From Xanthomonas axonopodis (GTDB lineage Bacteria > Pseudomonadota > Gammaproteobacteria > Xanthomonadales > Xanthomonadaceae): 56,593 bases of DNA. The stretch spans positions 1-56,593 of the forward strand of contig NZ_JFAQ01000091.1 of the NCBI RefSeq assembly GCF_001304695.1, read 5' to 3'. Made by a program: the position numbers and the translations under genes. The notes below the pieces were generated by a model. It did not search any database. It was not told where the DNA came from and worked only from the letters and a program-made list of their open reading frames with translations. Positions 48,192-56,593 of this stretch are shown in pieces (position 1 is the first letter of the stretch; each line of letters opens with the position of its first letter).

Positions 48192-48986
48192 TCAGGACAT
48201 CCGGCGCCGACGTACGCGCCAGCGCCACGCCTGCAACAGCAACCAGCCGGCGATCAGTGCGACCACAGCCACCGGTAGTAGCGCCGCTACGGCGCGGATG
48301 ACGAACGCCACGCTGCTGGAAAATACCTCGCCGAACTCGGCGGCCGCTTCTGCGATCTCACCCCTGCCCTGCTCCCCACCGGTACTGCGGAAATTGAGCG
48401 TGAGTAACTGCGTACGCACCCGGCGTTGCTGCTGCGCGGACTGCTGTTGGGTCTGCTGCGCTTCGGCCTCGATCTCGGCCAGCCGCCTGGACACCGCCAG
48501 CAGGTCGGTCACCGCCAGATCGCGGCGCTGCTGCAATTCGAGCAGGCGCGCATGCTCTTTTTGCAGCCGCGCCTGCGCCAGATTGGTGTCGGCGATCTGC
48601 TGCACCATATCTTCGGCCCGCGTGCTGCGCGCGGCGACATCGCCATGCTGGCCGGCCAACTGCACCATGGGTTCGACCCCGTCCGGTGCCAGCCGTACGC
48701 TGACGCGCCCACTGGGGTCGCGCCCGCCTTCCTGCTCGACCGCCAGCAAGGCGCAATCGCCGAACTGCGCGCCGTGGCAGGCAGTGCGTATGGTGGCGAT
48801 GCGCTGACCGATCTGGTCGGCAGGCAGCTCGATACGCACATCGTGCTCGTAGGCCAAGGCATTACCCTGCGCGGCCGGCGCCGCAGCGCCGCCGTCGGCC
48901 GCCATCTCTGCCTGATGCTTGGAACACCCGCACAGTGCCCATCCCAGCAGCATGGTCGCGGCATACCGCCGCATGGCGCGGCTCAT
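48192..48986 (-). CDS. DUF4349 family lipoprotein with coiled coil
   Basis: A 264-residue lipoprotein: lipobox LCGC (acylated Cys near residue 20), an ordered part (YEHDVRIELPADQIGQRIATIR), a long coiled coil (QIADTNLAQARLQKEHARLLELQQ, then ALAVSRRLAEIEAEAQQTQQQSA...), and a C-terminal membrane segment (VAFVIRAVAALLPVAVVALIAGWLLL) followed by an Arg-rich end. This is the DUF4349 pattern. Function unknown. The start 48986 overlaps the GFA stop (ATGA), so translation is coupled. Confidence 0.8.
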   Translation of the reverse strand: MSRAMRRYAATMLLGWALCGCSKHQAEMAADGGAAAPAAQGNALAYEHDVRIELPADQIGQRIATIRTACHGAQFGDCALLAVEQEGGRDPSGRVSVRLAPDGVEPMVQLAGQHGDVAARSTRAEDMVQQIADTNLAQARLQKEHARLLELQQRRDLAVTDLLAVSRRLAEIEAEAQQTQQQSAQQQRRVRTQLLTLNFRSTGGEQGRGEIAEAAAEFGEVFSSSVAFVIRAVAALLPVAVVALIAGWLLLQAWRWRVRRRRMS

Positions 48987-49339
48987 CGGCTGGCTCCGTC
49001 GACGGCATGCACCTGCAGCCCGGCAAGATCCAGGGCCGGTAGGCAACGCACATTGACCGCGTCTGCCATTTCGCCGGTCTTGGGGTTGAGGCCCTCGCTG
49101 AAAGGCGCGATCCCGGACTGCGGGCAATCCTGTTGATCGATGTGCTGCTGATTGAAGCGATAGCTGCCTATAGCTTCCGGCGCAGCCTGAGGCTGCAGCT
49201 GGGTGCGCGCGCCGAACCAGAGCAAACCGCCGCGGCAGCGACACGGCGAACAGTTGCAGTCGTAGACCGCGGTGATGGGCGCTTCGGTTTGCAGATCGAA
49301 CGCGATGCGTCTGCAATGACAGCTACCGGCATGGCGCAT
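48983..49339 (-). CDS. GFA family protein (CENP-V/formaldehyde-activating type)
   Basis: A 118-residue zinc protein of the glutathione-dependent formaldehyde-activating family (activity unproven for most members). Zinc ligands seen: GSCHCRR and YDCNCSPC; the usual third part CPxCGxxPF reads DCPQSGIAPF, so the second Cys of the pair is a Ser. GLLWFGARTQL and NVRCL fit the family. A strong AAGGAGGATC ribosome-binding site precedes ATG 49339. It overlaps the DUF4349 gene by four bases. Confidence 0.8.
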   Translation of the reverse strand: MRHAGSCHCRRIAFDLQTEAPITAVYDCNCSPCRCRGGLLWFGARTQLQPQAAPEAIGSYRFNQQHIDQQDCPQSGIAPFSEGLNPKTGEMADAVNVRCLPALDLAGLQVHAVDGASR

Positions 49340-49719
49340 GTGATCCTCCTTGGAACAGGCCACCGTGCGGGTGGCAAGCATGATGTGCGTGTACGCGCAG
49401 CGTGGGTAGCAAGCTGCACCCGGGAACCGGAGTGTACGAGCGATCGCGCCCGCAACGTGCAGCCGTCGTGTGCCCCGAGCGATCGGCACCGTTGCCGGCA
49501 GGCAGGAGGGGCGACCACCAACACGTCGTGAGCATCTGTCAGGGAAGGTGGAGGGCGCGCAAGAGCCGGAGGGTGCGAGCGGCACACGCCGGTTCCGCAC
49601 ATTGGCCGCGCCCGCCTGGCGCTGAGCGCCGTCGATGTATTGGCTGCCCCACACCAATGGCGGATGCGCATACGCGCGTCGATGCCTATGCTGGCGGTTT
49701 GATTCCACCAGGACCCACG
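49340..49719. other. Intergenic region between GFA and DUF885 genes
   Basis: Divergent promoters expected for both genes; none could be marked with confidence. No gene, RNA or clear hairpin was found. Confidence 0.4.
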
Positions 49720-51525
49720 ATGCGTCAACGCCTGCTTGTCCTCGCCCTGCTCACCGGCCTCAGCGCCTGCCAGCAACACCCCGAATCGCCGCAAGCTGGC
49801 ACCACCGCAGCTCCCGCCCAGGACGCACAGGCCCCGGATGCACGCTTTGCGGCGTTGTCCAAGCAGGCCTTGGACACCTGGATGCAGCTGTCGCCGGTGA
49901 CCGCCATCCAGACCAGCGACCACCGCTTCGATGCGCAGATCGACGACCTGAGCGCCGGCGGCCGTCAGCGCAGCCTGGATGCGGGCAAGAAGCTGCTGGC
50001 CACCCTGGATGCCACCGACGTGACCAAGCTCTCGCGCAAGAACCAGGTGGATGCGGCCATTCTGCGCAATCAGCTGCAGTCGGAGATCTGGAATACCGAG
50101 GTGCTGCAAAGCTGGGCCTGGGACCCGCAGGTTTACAACGGCCTGGCCGGCAGCGCGCTGTACAGCCTGATGGCGCGCGAATTTGCGCCGCTGCCCAAGC
50201 GCCTGACCGCAGCAACCCAGCGCATGGAAAAGATCCCGGGCATCTTTGCGCAGGCGCGCGAGAACCTGGACCCGGCGCGCGTGCCGAAGATCCACGCCGA
50301 AACGGTGGCCAAGCAGAACAAGGGCATTCTGAGCATCGTCGACAACTTCATCGCCCCCAACATCAGCCAGCTTGGCCCGATCGAGGCGGCGCGTGCGCAG
50401 GCGGCCATCGACAACCTGCGCAAGGCAGTGGCCGAGCAGCAAACCTGGCTGGACACCGTGCTGGTACCCAATGCCAAGGGCGACTTCCGCATCGGCGCGG
50501 AAAAATACGATCAGAAGCTGAAATTCGCGCTGTTGTCGTCGCTGTCGCGTGCCGACATCAAACAGCGTGCCGAATCCGAGCTCAAGCGCGTGCGCAGCGA
50601 CATGTACGGCATCGCGCGCACGGTGCTCAAGGACAAGCCCGGCGCTCCCAAGTTGCCCGAATCGCCCACCGACGACCAACAGCAGGCGGCGATCGAAGCG
50701 GCCCTGGAGCTGGCGTATGCCGACAAGCCTGCGCGCGACAAGGTGGTGGACGCGGCCAAGGCAGCGCTGGCGCAATCGACTGAATTCGTGCGCCAGAAGG
50801 ATTTGATGACGCTGCCCGATTCGCCGGTGGACATCATCCTGATGCCGGAATTCCAGCGTGGCGTGGCGGTTGCGTATTGCGATTCGCCCGGCCCGCTCGA
50901 CAAGAATCTGAAGACGTTCTACGCGGTGTCGCCGATCCCCGACGACTGGAACGACAAGCAGGTCGATTCGTTCCTGCGCGAATACAACACCCGCATGATC
51001 CAGCTACTCAGCATCCATGAGGGCACGCCAGGTCATTACCTGGAAGGCTGGCACTCGGCCAAGTTCCCCTCCACGCTGCGCGCGGTGCTGCGTTCGGGCA
51101 TGTTCGCCGAAGGCTGGGCGGTGTACACCGAGCGCATGATGCAGGAGCAGGGCTATCTGGATAACGACCCGCTGTTCCACCTGGTGCAGCTCAAGTTCTA
51201 TCTGCGCACCATTGCCAATGCCATTCTCGACCAGGGCGTGCATGTGGACGGCTGGGATCGCGACAAGGCGATGCATCTGATGACCCACGACACCTTCCAG
51301 CAGGAAAGCGAAGCAGCGGGCAAGTGGGTGCGTGCGCAGCTCTCGTCCGCACAGCTGCCGACCTACTTCGTCGGCGTGCAGGAACATCTGGACACGCGCA
51401 AGGCGGTGCAGGAAAAACTGGGCAAGGACTTCAAACTGAAGGCCTATCACGACCAGATGCTGTCCTACGGCGCCCCGCCGGTCCGCTTCGCCCGCGAGCT
51501 GATGCTGGATCAACCGATCGAGTGA
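49720..51525 (+). CDS. DUF885 family lipoprotein (putative metallopeptidase)
   Basis: A 601-residue lipoprotein with lipobox LSAC (acylated Cys at residue 17). The zinc-like motif HEGTPGHYLEG (about residue 433) is typical of DUF885 proteins, with further conserved FAEGWAVYTERMM and GQ(E)-like sites. The family is thought to be metallopeptidase-like, but no activity is established. Ribosome-binding CAGGAC lies before ATG 49720. Two tandem copies of a 207-bp repeat begin 15 bp after the stop. Confidence 0.85.
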   Translation: MRQRLLVLALLTGLSACQQHPESPQAGTTAAPAQDAQAPDARFAALSKQALDTWMQLSPVTAIQTSDHRFDAQIDDLSAGGRQRSLDAGKKLLATLDATDVTKLSRKNQVDAAILRNQLQSEIWNTEVLQSWAWDPQVYNGLAGSALYSLMAREFAPLPKRLTAATQRMEKIPGIFAQARENLDPARVPKIHAETVAKQNKGILSIVDNFIAPNISQLGPIEAARAQAAIDNLRKAVAEQQTWLDTVLVPNAKGDFRIGAEKYDQKLKFALLSSLSRADIKQRAESELKRVRSDMYGIARTVLKDKPGAPKLPESPTDDQQQAAIEAALELAYADKPARDKVVDAAKAALAQSTEFVRQKDLMTLPDSPVDIILMPEFQRGVAVAYCDSPGPLDKNLKTFYAVSPIPDDWNDKQVDSFLREYNTRMIQLLSIHEGTPGHYLEGWHSAKFPSTLRAVLRSGMFAEGWAVYTERMMQEQGYLDNDPLFHLVQLKFYLRTIANAILDQGVHVDGWDRDKAMHLMTHDTFQQESEAAGKWVRAQLSSAQLPTYFVGVQEHLDTRKAVQEKLGKDFKLKAYHDQMLSYGAPPVRFARELMLDQPIE

Positions 51526-51540
51526 GTGATCCTTCTCCCG

Positions 51541-51970
51541 CACGCGGGAGAGGGGCGTGCTCCGGCAGCGGAATAAGCGGCTGCATGTGGCCCTTCTCCC
51601 GCGCGCGGGAGAAGGTGCCCCGCAGGGGCGGATGAGGGGACGCCTGGCGCAGGTGTCACCACCTGCGATGTCAAACGCGTCGCTACGCGCCTTCAAAAAT
51701 GACATGGCAGGTGGCTTCGCTCGTGCCCTCCCCCAACCCCTCTCCCGCACGCGGGAGAGGGGCGTGCTCCGGCAGCGGAATAAGCGGCTGCATGTGGCCC
51801 TTCTCCCGCGCGCGGGAGAAGGTGCCCCGCAGGGGCGGATGAGGGGACGCCTGGCGCAGGTGTCACCACCTGCGATGTCAAACGCGTCGCTACGCGCCTT
51901 CAAAAATGACATGGCAGGTGGCTTCGCCCGTGCCCTCCCCCAACCCCTCTCCCGCACGCGGGAGAGGGGC
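51541..51970 (+). repeat. 207-bp tandem duplication plus partial third copy
   Basis: 51541-51747 and 51748-51954 are the same 207 bases, with one mismatch noticed by eye (T/C at about 51721 versus 51928). A 16-base partial copy follows. Each unit holds two hairpins: CTCCCGcacGCGGGAG-type and CCCTTCTCCCG/CGGGAGAAGG. No reading frame in it looks coding. Confidence 0.9.
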
Positions 51971-52003
51971 TACGGTGGCGCCGAGCTCGCGCACATCTTT
52001 CAA

Positions 52004-53836
52004 TCACGCGTCCGCCGCAACAAACCCACCCGTCTGGCGCGCCCATAGCCGCGCGTACAGGCCGCCATGCGCGATCAGTTGCGCATGCGTGCCTGTCTCG
52101 ACAATTTTGCCGGCATCCATCACCACCAATCGGTCCATGCGCGCGATGGTCGAAAGACGGTGCGCGATCGCGATCACGGTCTTGTTGCCCATCAGTGCGT
52201 CCAGGCTGTCCTGGATGGCGGCCTCCACTTCCGAATCCAGCGCCGAGGTCGCCTCATCCAGAATCAGGATCGGCGCGTCCTTCAGCAAAACCCGCGCAAT
52301 CGCAATGCGCTGGCGCTGACCGCCGGAGAGCTTGACCCCGCGCTCGCCCACATGCGCCTCGAAACCGCGGCGGCCTTCGCCATCGATCAGCGTGTCGATG
52401 AAACTGTCGGCGCGGGCCTTGCGCACGGCGTCGAGAAGTTGCGCCTCGCTGGCCTGCGGCCGCCCGTACAGCAGGTTATCGCGGATCGAGCGATGCAACA
52501 GCGAGGTGTCCTGCGTCACCAGGCCGATCTGTCCACGCAGGCTCTCCTGCGTCACGCTTGCGATGTCCTGCCCGTCGATCAGGATGCAGCCCTGCTCCAG
52601 GTCGTACAGCCGCAACAACACATTGACCAGAGTGGATTTGCCAGCACCGGACGGCCCGACCAGACCGATCTTTTCGCCGGCACGCACCTGCAGATCCAGC
52701 CCGGCAACCACCCTACCGCGCTTGCCGTAATGGAAATGGATGTGCTCGAACTGCACCTGCCCCTGCGTTACCTGCAGCGGCACCGCATCCGCTGCATCCT
52801 GCACCTGCACCGGTTGCGAAATGGTCTGCATGCCGTCCTGCACGGTGCCGATGTCCTCGAAGATGCCGTTGACCGTCCACATGATCCAGCCGGACATGTT
52901 GTGGATACGGATCACCAACCCGGTGGCCAGGGTGATCGCGCCCACACTGATCTGACCGCGGCTCCACAACCACAGCGCCAGCGTGCAGGTCCCCACGATC
53001 AAAAAGCCATTCGCCACTGCGATGGCGGTGTCCATGGCGGTGGTCACCCGTGTCTGCCCGCGGTGCTTGACTGCCAGCTCGTCGATGGCATCGCGCACGT
53101 ACGCCTGTTCGCGGCCGGCATGGGCGAACAACTTGAGCGTGGAAATATTGGTATAGCCATCGACGATGCGGCCGGTCGCCTTGGAGCGCGCATCCGAAGC
53201 AATCCATGCGCGCGCCTTCATGCGGGGCACGAAGAACGCCATCAGCGCAACGTACACCACCAACCAGAGCAGCAGCGGTGCCATCAGCCAGGGGTCTGCC
53301 TGCGCGAACAGCCACAGCGCACTGCCGGTGTAGACCACGATGTACCACAGCGCATCCACCATCTGCACGGCCGATTCGCGCAGCGAGGTGCCGGTCTGCA
53401 TCACCCGGTTGGCGATGCGTCCGGCAAAATCGTTGTTGAAGAAGCCCAGGCTCTGGCGCACCACGTAGTTGTGCATCAGCCAGCGCGAACGGTTGCTCAG
53501 GCCAGGCACGATCGCCTGGTTGACCAGCAGATTGTGCAGGCCGGTAAAAAAAGGCCTCGCCACCAGTGTGATCACCGCCATCCAGATCAGTTCGCCCGCA
53601 TGCTGCCGGAAGAAGTCGGGGCCCGGCTTGTCGGCAAGCATGTCGACGATGCGGCCAAGGAAATCGAACATCGCCACTTCCACCAGCGCCAGCAGCAGCC
53701 CGGCGGTCAAGGTGGCCAGCAGGATCGGCCACAACGGCCGCAGATAATGCAGATAGAAGCGCCACACGCTGCGTGGCGGCATCTCCCGCTCGATGGGCGG
53801 GAAAATATCGATCAGGGACTCGAACCAGCGGAACAT
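52004..53836 (-). CDS. ABC transporter, fused permease and ATPase
   Basis: A 610-residue half-transporter (exporter type, MsbA/lipid or peptide group; substrate unknown). Six membrane helices in the N-terminal half; the NBD has Walker A GPSGAGKST (about residue 405), the Q-loop, signature KLSGGQRQR, Walker B ILILDEATSALD and H-loop IAIAHRLS. ATG 53836 (MFRWFESL) is preferred over the GTG at 53857. It stands alone, convergent with the repeats after the DUF885 gene. Confidence 0.92.
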   Translation of the reverse strand: MFRWFESLIDIFPPIEREMPPRSVWRFYLHYLRPLWPILLATLTAGLLLALVEVAMFDFLGRIVDMLADKPGPDFFRQHAGELIWMAVITLVARPFFTGLHNLLVNQAIVPGLSNRSRWLMHNYVVRQSLGFFNNDFAGRIANRVMQTGTSLRESAVQMVDALWYIVVYTGSALWLFAQADPWLMAPLLLWLVVYVALMAFFVPRMKARAWIASDARSKATGRIVDGYTNISTLKLFAHAGREQAYVRDAIDELAVKHRGQTRVTTAMDTAIAVANGFLIVGTCTLALWLWSRGQISVGAITLATGLVIRIHNMSGWIMWTVNGIFEDIGTVQDGMQTISQPVQVQDAADAVPLQVTQGQVQFEHIHFHYGKRGRVVAGLDLQVRAGEKIGLVGPSGAGKSTLVNVLLRLYDLEQGCILIDGQDIASVTQESLRGQIGLVTQDTSLLHRSIRDNLLYGRPQASEAQLLDAVRKARADSFIDTLIDGEGRRGFEAHVGERGVKLSGGQRQRIAIARVLLKDAPILILDEATSALDSEVEAAIQDSLDALMGNKTVIAIAHRLSTIARMDRLVVMDAGKIVETGTHAQLIAHGGLYARLWARQTGGFVAADA

Positions 53837-54003
53837 TGCGCCAATTTCAGAAAACACCGGAAGCCCAGGCTAGCCGATCGGGCGTCAAGCCGCAGTGGCG
53901 CTGGTCGGCACGCGCGGCCTGATCGGCCAGCGCAATGCGTCAACGTGGCAGTGGCGCGCGAAGACCGCGGTTTTCGGAGCATCTGAATCGAGCCACGAAC
54001 GGC

Positions 54004-54600
54004 TCACTCGCGCACGCGCGCGAGCAGGCGATTGACCTCTATCAAATCGAAATGCCCGGGCTTGAAGCGCCCACCCAAGGTCGCCAGGTCCTGCACATGC
54101 TGCGGGTGGTCCGGGTCGGCGACGATGTGCACCAGCGCCTGATAATCATCAATGCCGCCAATGCTCTCCGGTGGGCAGGCATTGGCACCGTCCACGCAGC
54201 GCGCCACGCGCAGGCCGGCATCGGCCGGCAACAGCGCTTCCACTTGCAGGCGATGCTGCCGGCCAGGACCGGCGCCGTAGAAATAATCGAAGCCCTCCAG
54301 CTCGCCCACCGCGCTTTCCAACGTGACACGCCCCGCATGCTTGAGCCGGGGACGCTCGGGCACATCCAGCCCGGATTCGCCATAACGCCCGCCACCGAGG
54401 TCGAACCCGTAGGGATGGATGCCATTCCAGCCCATTACCGGCTGCAATACGCGATGCAGCGTGGCAAGGCGCACCGCGCCCGACACCAGCAGGCGACGCC
54501 AGATCAGCGGCGTACTGCCGGTCAATGCCACATGCAGTTGATACACCGGCGCAGGTGCCTGCACCGCTTGCTGCGCGGATTTCTTTTTTGCCTTGGTCAT
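54004..54600 (-). CDS. Plasmid pRiA4b ORF-3-like protein (PF07929)
   Basis: A 198-residue protein. Blocks: VYQLHVALTGSTPLIWRRLLVSG, ATLHRVLQPVMGWNGIHPYGFDLGGGRYGE, FDYFYGAGPGRQHRL and ANACPPESIGGIDDYQALVHIV. These match the pRiA4b ORF-3 family. The role is unknown. A basic tail (MTKAKKKSAQQ) opens the protein at ATG 54600. Confidence 0.85.
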   Translation of the reverse strand: MTKAKKKSAQQAVQAPAPVYQLHVALTGSTPLIWRRLLVSGAVRLATLHRVLQPVMGWNGIHPYGFDLGGGRYGESGLDVPERPRLKHAGRVTLESAVGELEGFDYFYGAGPGRQHRLQVEALLPADAGLRVARCVDGANACPPESIGGIDDYQALVHIVADPDHPQHVQDLATLGGRFKPGHFDLIEVNRLLARVRE

Positions 54601-54807
54601 CGTGTCGTACAGTTGCCTGTCTGTTCCCAGTATGGCGTGGCAGGCAGGCGAATGCAGACGCTGTCTAGCTCCGCGCGCAAATCGACCGCGCAACGCCAGG
54701 CAGGCGCGGCCGGTGCTCGGATCGGGATGTACCACGTGTACATCCGGACTCTGAGCGCCCTGTCCACACCTGCCTGGCCGCTACTGGCTGCGGTTTGTTG
54801 GCCACGC

Positions 54808-56593
54808 TCAGGCACTGCGGCGCAGGCGCAAACCGAACAGCAGGTCATACAGGATCGGAATCAGGCCCAGCGTCACCAGCGTGCCCAGCGCCAGCCCACC
54901 GATCACGGTGATGGCCATGCCCGTCCACAGCGGGCCTGCAAATAGCATCAGCGGTACCAGGCCGACGATGCAGGTGAGCTTGGTCATGACGATCGGGCGC
55001 AGCCGCTTGACCGCGGCCGCCACCACCGCTTCGCGGCGCGGCAGGCCATCGGCAAGTTCGGCCTCGATGCGCTCCAGCAGCAACACCGCGTTGTTGACGA
55101 TGATGCCGGCCAGCGCCAGCAGGCCGAAGGTCGCCATGAAGCCGAACGGATAGCCGGTCATCACCAGCGCCAGTGCCGCACCGATCAGCACGAACGGCAC
55201 CGCCGACAGCACGATGAACAACTTGCGGAACGAGTTGAACTGCCACACGAACAGCAACAGGATCGCGCCCAGCGCATGCGGCATGTAGTGCAGCAGGGCC
55301 TGATTGGCTTCGGCCGAATCTTCCAGCTCGCCACCAATCTCCACGCGGTAGCCAGGCGGCAGCTTGAGCGCGGCGATTGGCGCGGACAGCCGTTCGACGA
55401 TCTCGGTCGCGGTCAGTTGCGGGTTGCGCGCGGTCACGGTGATGGCACGGCTGAGGTTGCGCCGCTGGATCGCCGACGGCTCGCTGTCGCGCAGCACCGT
55501 GGCGACCGCCGCCAACGGGACCGGTGCGCCAGCTGCCTGCGGGTACACCAACGTATCGGCCGGATTGCCGTTGGCGGCACGCTCTTGAGTGCTGCCGCGC
55601 ACGACAACCGGCACATCGGTGCCATCGTCGCGGATCAGGGTGGCATCCACGCCGCTGTAGCGCCCCTGCAAGGCCTGCGCAACGTCTTCGCTGCTCACAC
55701 CGGCGCGGCGGGCCTTGAGCTGGTCCACCTGCACGACATAGCGCGGAATGCGCGCCTGCCAATCGTCCTGCACGTCCACGGTGCCCGGCACCGCCCGCAA
55801 GGCCCTGGCAATCGCAGCAGCGCTGCTGCGCAGCACCGCTTCATCCGGACCCACCACGCGATACACCGCCATCCCGGCTTCGGTGGCGCCCAGCGAAAAG
55901 CGCTTGGGCTCGGCAAGCAGCGCAGGGAAGTGGCTGCGCACATGCGAGCGTACCCGTGCGATCACCGCATCAATATCGCTCCCGGGCCGCACGCTGACCG
56001 TGAAGTACGCCTGGTTGGCCGCCGGCAGCGGCGGGTTCAGGCCCAGCACGATGCGCGGCCCGCCATCGGCAACATAGCCGATGCTGTCCACCACCTCGGG
56101 GTTGGCGCGGCGGTCACCCAACCAGCGGCTGAGTTCACTCACCGTGCGCAGGGTCTGGCGCGCATCGCTGCCCGCCTGCAAGGTCACCGGCATCTGGAAC
56201 TGCAGGCGGTCGGACTTGGGCAGGAAGTCGTATGGAATCGACACCAGCACGGTGACCGCTACCGCCAGCATCGCCGTCATCGCACCGATGAACAGCACCT
56301 TGTGCTGCAGCACGCGTTCGATCGCACGGCGATAGCCGCGATAGAACCGCGATTCGGCTGCGTCGCTGGTCTTGGTGACATGCACCTTGGCGAAGTACAT
56401 GCACAGCAGCGGCGTTACCGTGATGCTCAGCAACCACGACCCCAGCAGCGTCACGCCAAGCACGGTCGCCAGCGAGCGCAGGTATTCATTGGTGCTGGTC
56501 TGGCCGAAGAAGAACGGCGAGAACGCCAGCACGATGACCAACGACGACGTCAGCAAGGGGGTCGCCAACGTCCGGCCTGCATCGATGCAGGCC
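54808..56593 (-). CDS. RND efflux permease (HAE1-like), partial
   Basis: The C-terminal 594 residues of an inner-membrane RND pump; the gene continues past the right edge. Seen: LATPLLTSSLVIVLAFSPFFFGQ, then a periplasmic docking/porter domain (residues about 90-330 of the fragment), then six membrane segments with GYPFGFMATFGLLALAGIIVNNAVLLLERIE and TKLTCIVGLVPLMLFAGPLW; the AGIIVNNAVLLLERIE helix is conserved in HAE1. Substrates and partner genes lie outside the window. Confidence 0.88.
   Translation of the reverse strand, partial: ACIDAGRTLATPLLTSSLVIVLAFSPFFFGQTSTNEYLRSLATVLGVTLLGSWLLSITVTPLLCMYFAKVHVTKTSDAAESRFYRGYRRAIERVLQHKVLFIGAMTAMLAVAVTVLVSIPYDFLPKSDRLQFQMPVTLQAGSDARQTLRTVSELSRWLGDRRANPEVVDSIGYVADGGPRIVLGLNPPLPAANQAYFTVSVRPGSDIDAVIARVRSHVRSHFPALLAEPKRFSLGATEAGMAVYRVVGPDEAVLRSSAAAIARALRAVPGTVDVQDDWQARIPRYVVQVDQLKARRAGVSSEDVAQALQGRYSGVDATLIRDDGTDVPVVVRGSTQERAANGNPADTLVYPQAAGAPVPLAAVATVLRDSEPSAIQRRNLSRAITVTARNPQLTATEIVERLSAPIAALKLPPGYRVEIGGELEDSAEANQALLHYMPHALGAILLLFVWQFNSFRKLFIVLSAVPFVLIGAALALVMTGYPFGFMATFGLLALAGIIVNNAVLLLERIEAELADGLPRREAVVAAAVKRLRPIVMTKLTCIVGLVPLMLFAGPLWTGMAITVIGGLALGTLVTLGLIPILYDLLFGLRLRRSA

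Noticed and set aside
52067-53986. 639-codon plus-strand frame over the ABC gene
   Set aside because: Antisense artefact; ABC motifs are on the minus strand.

Overview
The window looks like a piece of a Xanthomonas chromosome. This rests on recognition from memory, not a database search. The supporting signs are high GC, a yhdP-rng-maf and lptE-holA-nadD-rsfS block on one strand, an Oar-like TonB-dependent receptor, dispersed GGGATTC-type intergenic repeats, and a type III effector locus resembling the xopF2-xopN locus of X. euvesicatoria and X. citri.

Layout. 1-220 holds the 5' end of an IS5-type transposase that abuts the slyD stop codon. 221-5365 carries slyD, two NlpC/P60 endopeptidase genes, a frameshifted acyl-CoA thioesterase, and a methyltransferase-symporter pair. 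5509-10058 carries an alkaline phosphatase and then tilS-xseB-ispA. 10517-11614 is a zinc protease of the deuterolysin (M35) type interrupted by an in-frame stop. 11684-23283 carries a DUF4870 membrane protein, pmbA, darP, tldD, a DUF6065 gene and yhdP-rng-maf. 23422-28571 carries a SIMPL-domain protein, a large TonB-dependent receptor and a TonB-like protein. 28650-37844 is mostly minus strand: rlmH, a J-domain protein, rsfS, nadD, holA, lptE, leuS and a DUF998 protein, with a truncated phoX remnant on the plus strand. 38050-39578 holds a thioredoxin/TPR protein and a DUF4442 thioesterase-fold protein. 40096-43232 is an effector locus: a chaperone-effector pair facing a short remnant resembling the XopN N-terminus, with PIP-box-like sites between. 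43707-56593 is mixed housekeeping: DUF378, a cyclophilin, an EamA permease, a LysR regulator, a broken DUF2867 gene, DUF4349, GFA, DUF885, an ABC exporter, a pRiA4b ORF-3 protein and the 3' part of an RND efflux pump.

How the genes work together. tilS (tRNA-Ile lysidine), xseB (exonuclease VII) and ispA (farnesyl-PP) form a tight housekeeping run. lptE, holA, nadD and rsfS form another that usually continues into rlmH and maf; here it is split by the J-domain/phoX and SIMPL/receptor/TonB insertions. tldD and pmbA encode the two subunits of one protease, on either side of darP. The receptor and TonB-like protein are probably an uptake pair.

The most striking feature is the number of damaged genes: thioesterase, M35 protease, phoX, the putative xopF2, the putative xopN and DUF2867. 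An EamA gene also carries what looks like a compensated +1/-1 frameshift, and the LysR and nadD starts are irregular. Repeats contribute to some of this: GGGATTC arrays reach into darP, nadD and the yhdP leader, and a 207-bp unit is tandemly duplicated after the DUF885 gene. I saw no CRISPR array, tRNA or rRNA. I did not find a convincing wholly new system. The effector locus with its promoter elements is the best candidate for follow-up.
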